Source: Mycobacterium sp. 852002-10029_SCH5224772 | Lineage (GTDB): Bacteria; Actinomycetota; Actinomycetes; Mycobacteriales; Mycobacteriaceae | DNA: 64,000 nucleotides | NCBI RefSeq assembly: GCF_001667315.1 | Contig: NZ_LZHT01000011.1 | Span: 49,001-113,000, forward strand | Direction of reading: 5' to 3' | Notes under the pieces: model-generated | What the model saw: only the letters and a program-made list of their open reading frames with translations | The model's database searches: none | Told to the model about the DNA's origin: nothing | Program-made: the position numbers and the translations under genes | Shown here: piece after piece, positions 58,406 through 64,000 of the stretch | Position numbering within the stretch: the first letter of the stretch is position 1 | How the letters are laid out: the number at the start of each line of letters is the position of its first letter

Positions 58406-59680
58406 TTACGCGACGGCGACCTGGCGTTGTCGCGCGTAGACCTCGGCCAGGAATTGCTCGACGGCCACCGCGGTGTGCGCGGCGCGGACCGAGCCGAAGA
58501 TGTCGAAAGCGTGTTGGGTGAACGGTAATTCGGCGTAGAGCACCGGCTGCGCGCTGGCTTGGCGCAGCTTTTCGACGAACGTGCGGGCCTGTTCGACGTA
58601 GGCCAGCGAGTCGTTGCTTCCGTGCAGGACGAAGAAGGGGGGAGCGTCGGCGTGGACATGGTTGACCGGTGACGCGGCCTCGAAGGTCTGCAGGTGGGTC
58701 GAGGGCTTTTGTTTGATGATCGACTTGATCAGCAGCCCCGGCATCATCGGATGCAGCGTCTTGTCGAATCGGGTGAAGTCGTAGATGCCATAGAACGGCA
58801 CGGCCGCCTGCACGCGGGTGTCGACGTCCTCGAAGCCCGGCTGGAATTGCGGGTCATTAGGCGTGAGCGCGGCCAGCGACGACAGGTGGCCGCCGGCCGA
58901 ACCGCCGGTGATGGCGATGAAGTCGGGATCGCCGCCGTACTCGGCGATGTGTTGTTTGACCCAGGCGAGGGCGCGCTTGACGTCGACGATGTGGTCGGGC
59001 CAGGTGTTGCGTGGGCTGTGCCGGTAGTTGATCGCGACGCAGATCCAGCCGAGTTCGGCGAGGTGGCTCATCAACGGATGCGCTTGTCCGCGTTTGTTTC
59101 CCGTCGTCCAGGCGCCGCCGGGGATCTGGAACAGCACCGGCGCCCTGCCGGCCGGATCGAGATCGGGGCGCCGCCAGATGTCCAGGTGGTTGGCGCCGCC
59201 GAATTCGCCATAGCTGATGTTGGAGTCGTGGGCGTAATCGCGGTAGATCCGCAGCATCCTCAGTAGCCCGGGCGTCTTCGCGGTGCCGCTGCCGGCCGGC
59301 TGACGCCACAGGCTGGCCGACTCGGTGAGCCGATCGTCTCCCAGCCCGCTGTCCAACGCCTCGGTCAGCGGCACGTTGGCGCGATGGCCGGCGCGGGACA
59401 GGTTCAGGAGGCCGACCGCCGAGAGCAAGGCGACCACCCACGCCGCGATGCGCACGGGCCGGGTGAGGCGGCGCGCCGTCAGAGCCAGCCCACCGAGCTG
59501 GCTGACCAGCGTCTGCAGGGGCAACTCGCTGACGACGAGCCCGAACATCCAGGAATACAGCGACGGGTATCCGCCGCGCGCCAGCGGCCGGTAGGCGTTG
59601 AGCGTGGACGCCGCGGTCACCGCGGTGACCGCCAGCGACCCTAATTGCCGGATGAGGTGGATGATTCGAGCTGTCCGCAT
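58406..59680 (-). CDS. lipM: Membrane-anchored alpha/beta hydrolase LipM
   Basis: The 424-residue protein has an N-terminal region with two or three hydrophobic segments (LGSLAVTAVTAASTLNAYRP, TRPVRIAAWVVALLSAVGLL). The hormone-sensitive-lipase-type hydrolase follows: VLFQIPGGAWTTGNKRGQAH (oxyanion HGG variant), FIAITGGSAGGHLSSLAALT (nucleophile Ser), VLHGSNDSLAYVEQARTFVE (acid) and LPFTQHAFDIFGS (His). This matches M. tuberculosis LipM (Rv2284) in plan and length. It hydrolyses short or medium esters at the membrane. It is convergent to the inhibitor lipoprotein gene. Confidence 0.92.
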   Translation of the reverse strand: MRTARIIHLIRQLGSLAVTAVTAASTLNAYRPLARGGYPSLYSWMFGLVVSELPLQTLVSQLGGLALTARRLTRPVRIAAWVVALLSAVGLLNLSRAGHRANVPLTEALDSGLGDDRLTESASLWRQPAGSGTAKTPGLLRMLRIYRDYAHDSNISYGEFGGANHLDIWRRPDLDPAGRAPVLFQIPGGAWTTGNKRGQAHPLMSHLAELGWICVAINYRHSPRNTWPDHIVDVKRALAWVKQHIAEYGGDPDFIAITGGSAGGHLSSLAALTPNDPQFQPGFEDVDTRVQAAVPFYGIYDFTRFDKTLHPMMPGLLIKSIIKQKPSTHLQTFEAASPVNHVHADAPPFFVLHGSNDSLAYVEQARTFVEKLRQASAQPVLYAELPFTQHAFDIFGSVRAAHTAVAVEQFLAEVYARQRQVAVA

Positions 59681-59728
59681 TGCCTCACCTTACGAAACGT
59701 GTGTGGGGCACTCGGAGGGGATCAGCGG

Positions 59729-60058
59729 CTACGACGACGCCTCTGCCCGGCTCTCGAGGCTCTTCACCGGGGCGGGGTCGTTCTCGGTCAGCCCCACCTT
59801 CGCCGCCCCGCCGGGTGAGCCGAGCTCGGCGAAGAAGTCGGCGTTGATCTGCAGGTATCCGCTGTGCTCGTCGGGCAGGTCGTCTTCGTAGAAGATCGAT
59901 TCGACCGGGCACACCGGCTCGCAGGCGCCGCAGTCCACGCATTCGTCGGGGTGGATGTAGAGCATCCGGGCGCCCTCGTAGATGCAATCGACGGGGCATT
60001 CCTCGATGCATGCCTTGTCTTTGATGTCGACGCACGGTTCGGCGATCACGTAGGCCAC
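59729..60058 (-). CDS. Seven-iron ferredoxin (FdxA/FdxC-like)
   Basis: The 109-residue protein begins MAYVIAEPCVDIKDKACIEE. It has CVDIKDKACIEECPVDC for the 3Fe-4S (plus one) cluster and CVDCGACEPVCPVESIFYED for the 4Fe-4S cluster. The extension QINADFFAELGSPGGAAKVG is typical of mycobacterial seven-iron ferredoxins; the text is nearer FdxC than DosR-controlled FdxA as remembered. It is a cytosolic electron carrier, a possible donor for the P450s or the sulfite reductase. Start is GTG at 60058; no ATG is near. It lies 48 bp downstream of lipM's start on the same strand, upstream of lipM in transcription order. Confidence 0.92.
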   Translation of the reverse strand: MAYVIAEPCVDIKDKACIEECPVDCIYEGARMLYIHPDECVDCGACEPVCPVESIFYEDDLPDEHSGYLQINADFFAELGSPGGAAKVGLTENDPAPVKSLESRAEASS

Positions 60059-60252
60059 GAATGTTGTCCTTCCGTCTGGCTGGCGGGGTCGGCCGGCTGC
60101 GGGGCGCAGCAACTCGGTCAGGCTGGCTAATTTAGCGCGGCGGCGTCCGCGCGGCTCACCGGCCGTTTCGGGCGGCAATAGCCACAATGCTTCCGGTCCG
60201 GGCGGGGCGTGAGTAGAGGTTTGGCGTTGTGGAGTCACAAGCTATAGTTGTG

Positions 60253-60271
60253 TCACACGATTTGATTGTGA
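60253..60271. promoter_or_regulatory. Inverted repeat before LysR gene
   Basis: TCACA (60253-60257) and TGTGA (60267-60271) are separated by nine bases, the dyad shape bound by LysR-type regulators, 11 bp before the ATG. It is a candidate autoregulatory site in the 223-bp divergent gap 60059-60281, where nothing else is recognised. Confidence 0.45.
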
Positions 60272-60281
60272 GCTGTCGACC

Positions 60282-61223
60282 ATGCCACTGAGCCCCCGGC
60301 TGCCCGAACTGGCCGCGTTCGAGGCATTTTTGGCGATCGCCGAGACGGGCAGCCTCGGCCGGGCCGCGCGCGAACTGGGGCTGACCCAGCAGGCGATATC
60401 CCGGCGGCTGGCCACCATGGAGGCCCAGATCGGCGTCACCCTGGCCGTCCGGACAACGCGCGGCTCCCAACTGACGCCCGCGGGCCTGATCGTCGCGGAT
60501 TGGGCGACCCGCCTGCTCGAGGTCGCCCAGGAGGTCGACGCCGGGCTGGGCTCGCTGCGCAAAGAAGGCCGCGAACGCATCCGGGTGTCGGCCAGCCAAA
60601 CGATCTCCGAACAACTGATGCCGCAGTGGCTGCTGTCCCTGCAGGCCGATGCGGCGCGGCGCGGCGATACCGCGCCGCAGGTGATTTTGACCGCCACCAA
60701 CAGCGACCACGCCATCGCGTCGGTCCGCGACGGCACCGCCGATCTCGGGTTCATCGAAAACCCCGGTACGCCAAAGGGTTTAGGTACCTGCGTGGTAGGT
60801 GAGGACGAGCTGGTGATCGTCGTCCCGCCGGACCACAAGTGGGCTCGACGCTCGCGGGTCGTGACGGCGCGCGAACTCGCGCAGACGCCGTTGGTGTCCC
60901 GTGAACTCCATTCGGGCATCCGCGATTCGCTGGCGGTGGCGCTGCGCCGGGTGCTCGGGGAGGACATGCAGCAAGCCGCACCGGTGCTGGAGTTGACGTC
61001 GTCGGCGGCGATGCGCGCCGCCGTCCTCGCCGGCGCGGGGCCGGCGGCCATGAGCCGGCTGGCGGTGGCCGACGACCTGGCGGTCGGGCGTCTGCACGCG
61101 GCCCACATCCCCAAATTGGACCTACGGCGCAAGTTTCGGGCCATCTGGGTCGGCGGGCGCACCCCGCCGGCGGGGGCGATCCGCGACCTGTTGAGTCACA
61201 TCATCAGCCGCACAACGGCGTAG
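60282..61223 (+). CDS. LysR-family transcriptional regulator (Rv2282c-like)
   Basis: The 313-residue protein has the LysR winged helix at the N-terminus: LAAFEAFLAIAETGSLGRAA, then RELGLTQQAISRRLATMEAQ (recognition helix), GVTLAVRTTRGSQLTPAGL. The effector domain contains RIRVSASQTISEQLMPQWL, DGTADLGFIENPG and VVPPDHKWARRSRVVTAREL. Length agrees with M. tuberculosis Rv2282c. The effector is unknown. It stands between the ferredoxin gene and the sulfite-reductase operon; as LysR proteins often control sulfur genes (CysB, Cbl), a link to nirA is possible but not shown. Confidence 0.92.
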   Translation: MPLSPRLPELAAFEAFLAIAETGSLGRAARELGLTQQAISRRLATMEAQIGVTLAVRTTRGSQLTPAGLIVADWATRLLEVAQEVDAGLGSLRKEGRERIRVSASQTISEQLMPQWLLSLQADAARRGDTAPQVILTATNSDHAIASVRDGTADLGFIENPGTPKGLGTCVVGEDELVIVVPPDHKWARRSRVVTARELAQTPLVSRELHSGIRDSLAVALRRVLGEDMQQAAPVLELTSSAAMRAAVLAGAGPAAMSRLAVADDLAVGRLHAAHIPKLDLRRKFRAIWVGGRTPPAGAIRDLLSHIISRTTA

Positions 61224-61236
61224 GACGTTCGGGGGG

Positions 61237-61953
61237 TCAGGCCGCGGCGTCGACGGCCAGCACCTCGTCGTAGCGGTCGAGCACCGTCTCGGCCACCAGC
61301 CGATGCGCACCCAGCGGTTCGGCCATCCGAATGTCGTTGTCGCGGGCGAAGGTTGACACGCCGTCGGTGATGAATCCCGGCGCCAAGAACCACGGCGCGA
61401 TCACCAGCCGGCGCGCGCCGCGGCGGCGCAACTGCTCGGCGGCCCGGGCCACCGACGCCTCAGGCCGGGTAGCGAACGCCGTTGTGGCGCCGGCCCATCC
61501 GGTGCCGACGGCCAGGCGGGATGCCACCTTCGCGGTGCGCCCGTTGGCTGCCAGGTTCGACGAGCCGATCGCGACCACCATCACGCCGAGATCGTCGTCG
61601 AGCGGGGAAACCCCGACCTCGGCGAGCCGCTCGCGCAGGACGGTGACCAGCCGGTCGTCCTCGCCGAGCACGTCGGCCTGCCGGATGCCGTGGGCGCCGG
61701 CGCGGGTGATCTGCTCGGGGATGTCCAGGCGCGCGTGATACGCGCTGGCCAGCAGCAGCGGGGCGACGACGGCGCGGCGGCTGTCCGGCAGCCCGGCCAG
61801 CACGTCGACGAAGTTCGGGGCGTCGAGCTCGAGGAAGGCCAGCCGCACGTCGAGGTCCGGCCGCATGCCCCTCAGGCGGTCGGCCACGGCTGCGGCGTTG
61901 GCGCCCGACCGGGGGTCGCGGCTGCCGTGCGCGGTGAGGACCAGGGTGCTCAC
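61237..61953 (-). CDS. Sirohydrochlorin chelatase-like protein (CbiX/Rv2393, CheI)
   Basis: The 238-residue protein has two CbiX-type halves. The N-terminal half shows LVLTAHGSRDPRSGANAAAV with the metal-site His and PLLLASAYHARLDIPEQI with the second His. The C-terminal half shows VMVVAIGSSNLAANGRTAKV and VIAPWFLAPGFITDGV. It should insert Fe2+ into sirohydrochlorin to make the siroheme needed by the adjacent sulfite reductase. Its GTG overlaps the nirA stop (GTGA), so the two are coupled. In M. tuberculosis a cysH gene lies between the homologues (Rv2391-Rv2392-Rv2393, from memory); here it is absent. Confidence 0.9.
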   Translation of the reverse strand: MSTLVLTAHGSRDPRSGANAAAVADRLRGMRPDLDVRLAFLELDAPNFVDVLAGLPDSRRAVVAPLLLASAYHARLDIPEQITRAGAHGIRQADVLGEDDRLVTVLRERLAEVGVSPLDDDLGVMVVAIGSSNLAANGRTAKVASRLAVGTGWAGATTAFATRPEASVARAAEQLRRRGARRLVIAPWFLAPGFITDGVSTFARDNDIRMAEPLGAHRLVAETVLDRYDEVLAVDAAA

Positions 61954-63617
61954 CGCAGGTCGTCCTCCTCGGCGCGCAGCGCCCAGGATGCGAAAGCCTC
62001 ACCGCTGTCGCGCTTTTCGAGGTACTTGCGGGTTACCCGGTCGATGTAGTCGCCGAGTTCGTCGCTGGTGACCTTGTGCTGGCGCAGTTTTCGGCCGAAG
62101 CCGCTCTGCTCGCCCAGGCCGCCGCCCAGATGCACCTGGAAGCCCTCGACCGAATTGCCGTCGCCGTCGTCGATCCACTGGCCCTTGAACCCGATGTCGG
62201 CGACCTGGATTCGGGCGCATGAGTTCGGGCAGCCGTTGAGATGCACGCTGATCGGCGCGTCCAGCCGGGACTCGACGTCGGCCAGGCGCTGCTCGAGCTC
62301 GGGCACCAAGGTCTGGGTGCGAACCCGGGTTTCGGCGAACGACAGCTTGCAGTACTCGATTCCGGTGCACGCCATGGTGTTCTTGCGCCACGACGACGGC
62401 CGCGACGGCAGCCCTAGCGCGTCCAGGCCCGCGACCAGTTCGTCGACCTTGTCGTCGGCCACGTCGAGGATGACCAGCTTTTGGAACGGGGTCCACCGCG
62501 CCCGGTCCGAGCCGGCCTTCTCCATCAGGTCGGCCACGGCCGACAGGGTGCTGCCCGAGACGCGCCCGGCGATCGGGGCGACGCCGATGGCGTTGAGGCC
62601 GTTCTTGATTCGCTGCACGCCGACATGGTCGATGGTGTGCTTGACCGGCGTGGGCGCCGGGCCGTCGATGAGCCGACGGTTGAGGTATTCCTCTTCGAGA
62701 ACTTCACGGAATTTTTCCACGCCCCAGTCCTTGACCAGGAACTTCAGCCGGGCCTTGGCGCGCAGACGCCGGTAGCCGTAGTCGCGGAACAGCTGGGTGA
62801 CGGCCTCCCAGACGTCGGGCACCTCGGCCAGCGGAACCCACGCGCCGAGCCGCTGGGCCAGCATCGGGTTGGTCGACAGGCCGCCGCCCACCCACAGGTC
62901 CAGGCCGGGGCCGTGTTCGGGGTGGTCGACGCCGACGAACGCGATGTCGTGCGTCTCGTGGGAGACGTCCTGCAATCCGGAGACCGCGGTCTTGTACTTG
63001 CGCGGCAGGTTGGCGTACTCGGGGTTGTTCAGTGAGCGGCGGACGATTTCGTCGACCGCGGCCGACGGGTCGAGCACCTCGTCGAGCGAGTCGCCGGCCA
63101 GCGGCGAACCGTGGATGCCGCGCGGGCAGTCACCGCACGCCTCGGTGGTCTGCAGGCCGACGGCGTCGAGCCGGCGCCAGATCTCGGGGACGTCCTCGAT
63201 GCGGACCCAATGCAGTTGCAAGTTTTCCCGGTCGCTGATGTCGGCGGTGTCGCGGGCGAATTCGGTCGAAATCTGGCCCAGCGTGCGCATCGTGTGCGCG
63301 GTCATCGCCTTGCCGTCGGAACGGACCCGCATCATGAAGTACTTGGCTTCGATCTTGTCGGTGTTCTCGTCGCCGGTCCAGCTGCCGTCGTAGCCCTGCT
63401 CGCGCTGGGTGTAGAGGCCCATCCAGCGGAACCGCCCGCGCAGATCGGACTTGTCGATGCTGTCGAAACCCTGTTTGGAGTAGACGTTGATGATGCGGTC
63501 GCGGACGTTCAGCGGCCCATCATCGTTCTTGAACTTCTCGGTGTCGTTGAGGGGTTCGCGATCCCCCAACGCCCACTGACCCTCATTGCGGGTCTTGACG
63601 GGACGTGCGGTGGTCAT
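61950..63617 (-). CDS. nirA: Ferredoxin-dependent sulfite reductase NirA (SirA)
   Basis: The 555-residue protein matches M. tuberculosis NirA/SirA over its whole length. RFRWMGLYTQREQGYDGSW holds the Tyr and TTEACGDCPRGIHGSP the Cys that are covalently linked in the crystal structure of the homologue. The siroheme/4Fe-4S cluster ligands are in NTMACTGIEYCKLSFAETR and HLNGCPNSCARIQVADIGFK. It reduces sulfite to sulfide with electrons from ferredoxin for cysteine synthesis. The ATG at 63617 gives the family start TTARPVKTRNEGQWALGDRE; an in-frame upstream ATG would add 48 atypical residues. It is followed by the chelatase gene. Confidence 0.95.
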   Translation of the reverse strand: MTTARPVKTRNEGQWALGDREPLNDTEKFKNDDGPLNVRDRIINVYSKQGFDSIDKSDLRGRFRWMGLYTQREQGYDGSWTGDENTDKIEAKYFMMRVRSDGKAMTAHTMRTLGQISTEFARDTADISDRENLQLHWVRIEDVPEIWRRLDAVGLQTTEACGDCPRGIHGSPLAGDSLDEVLDPSAAVDEIVRRSLNNPEYANLPRKYKTAVSGLQDVSHETHDIAFVGVDHPEHGPGLDLWVGGGLSTNPMLAQRLGAWVPLAEVPDVWEAVTQLFRDYGYRRLRAKARLKFLVKDWGVEKFREVLEEEYLNRRLIDGPAPTPVKHTIDHVGVQRIKNGLNAIGVAPIAGRVSGSTLSAVADLMEKAGSDRARWTPFQKLVILDVADDKVDELVAGLDALGLPSRPSSWRKNTMACTGIEYCKLSFAETRVRTQTLVPELEQRLADVESRLDAPISVHLNGCPNSCARIQVADIGFKGQWIDDGDGNSVEGFQVHLGGGLGEQSGFGRKLRQHKVTSDELGDYIDRVTRKYLEKRDSGEAFASWALRAEEDDLR

Positions 63618-63801
63618 ATGCGTTCTCATTCCTGGCAGCGACGCGGATCGGGCCGTTATGCGGCCGCAAGGCTGGCTGGCTGTCGGCCGCGGCGTCGCGC
63701 TGATGTTGGGTCTGGGGGCGCCCGTAGCTTCGTCGTTGGATCCACGAGTCGCGATTTCCATGGTGCACCACCGAACGGGGCGTCAGTAGAGGTCATATGT
63801 T

Positions 63802-63894
63802 GTGAAGGCACAACTGTGCGTTGTGTGCGCCGCTTCACGTCTTTGCCTTGCCGGCCAGCGGGATTGGCCGCGACCCTATTCGGAGTCGCAGTAG
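63802..63894 (+). CDS. Possible Cys-containing upstream reading frame before trxB
   Basis: A GTG at 63802 opens a 30-residue frame, MKAQLCVVCAASRLCLAGQ followed by RDWPRPYSESQ, ending at TAG 63892-63894, 11 bases before the trxB ATG. Three Cys fall in the first 15 codons. Perfect six-base arms GTTGTG and CACAAC (63799-63804, 63809-63814) surround the start. Mycobacterial sulfur genes are known to be preceded by short cysteine-rich reading frames that sense cysteine through ribosome stalling. This could be such a leader for the thioredoxin reductase gene, but no ribosome-binding site is seen. Confidence 0.35.
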   Translation: MKAQLCVVCAASRLCLAGQRDWPRPYSESQ

Positions 63895-63905
63895 TGTGGC
63901 CGCTT

Positions 63906-64000
63906 ATGAGCTCCTCCGACGTCCATGACGTGATCATTATTGGTTCGGGTCCTGCTGGGTATACCGCGGCGTTGTATGCGGCGCGGGCGCAGTTGGCGCC
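63906..64000 (+). CDS. trxB: Thioredoxin reductase, N-terminal start (cut by window end)
   Basis: Only the first 31 residues are inside the window: [20 protein letters not shown] then [11 protein letters not shown]. The FAD-binding [20 protein letters not shown] is the signature of thioredoxin reductase; M. tuberculosis TrxB (Rv3913) has the same text after a slightly longer N-terminus. It reduces thioredoxin with NADPH. In M. tuberculosis trxB lies near the replication origin, far from nirA, so its place here marks a rearrangement. Codon use (GGT, CCT, GCT, TAT) is less GC-biased than in the neighbours. Confidence 0.85.
   Translation, partial: [31 protein letters not shown]

Noticed and set aside
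63656..63761. Extended nirA start 48 codons upstream
   Set aside because: The added residues are Arg/Pro/Ser-rich with no match to the family start, which begins at the ATG at 63617.
1..64000. tRNA, rRNA, insertion sequences, prophage or integrase genes
   Set aside because: None was recognised on either strand. Transposase motifs and cloverleaf sequences were not seen by eye, though a covariance search could still find a small RNA.

Overview
The window is GC-rich actinobacterial DNA and almost certainly comes from a Mycobacterium. The evidence is the combination of gene families: a NirA/SirA-type sulfite reductase with a CheI-like chelatase, HtpG, a LipM-like esterase, an SseB-like sulfurtransferase, a 19-kDa-type lipoprotein, F420/LLM oxidoreductases, several TetR/P450 pairs and many GTG starts. 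From memory of M. tuberculosis gene order, the genes at 60282 (LysR, Rv2282c-like), 58406 (lipM), 56232 (Na+/H+ antiporter, Rv2287-like), 51700 (sseB), 38928 (Rv2294-like), 37165 (Rv2296-like) and 23167 (htpG) follow the Rv2282c-Rv2299c block in inverted direction. Large accessory insertions lie between them.

Layout. 1-2.8 kb: tail of a TPM-type membrane protein, a kinase/ATPase fusion and an S51-type peptidase. 2.8-12.7 kb: one 3310-residue gene joining a SARP/BTAD activator head, a class III nucleotide cyclase, an AAA ATPase, a long helical region and 15 NTF2/SnoaL-like units in a regular alternating array. It is the most unusual object here. Divergent from it (12.9-15.7 kb) is a GAF-PP2C-HATPase protein with a STAS antagonist, a partner-switching pair without a local sigma factor. 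15.8-22.4 kb: a decayed deazaflavin reductase, two secreted Gly-Pro-Gly proteins, two methyltransferases, a VIT1-type transporter, a thioesterase and an acyl-CoA synthetase. 22.4-32.6 kb: htpG and assorted metabolic genes, including an alcohol dehydrogenase/thiolase divergent pair. 32.8-37 kb: a multicopper oxidase operon with a MarR regulator and a perfect 18-bp palindrome. 37-55 kb: accessory catabolic genes (haloalkane dehalogenase, P450s, LLM oxidoreductases, SDR, FAD monooxygenase), each cluster carrying its own TetR regulator and palindromic operator. 55-64 kb: standalone ATPase, antiporter, protease-inhibitor lipoprotein, lipM, ferredoxin, LysR regulator, sulfite reductase with chelatase, and the first bases of trxB.

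A recurring theme is gene decay by internal deletion. At least four short reading frames (2-454, 15828-16095, 42633-42815 and probably 41498-41608) look like larger family members that kept their N- and/or C-terminal parts and lost the middle; a fifth remnant is at 27742-27982. No tRNA, rRNA, insertion sequence, prophage or CRISPR array was recognised. Family assignments rest on motifs and remembered homologues, not on searches.
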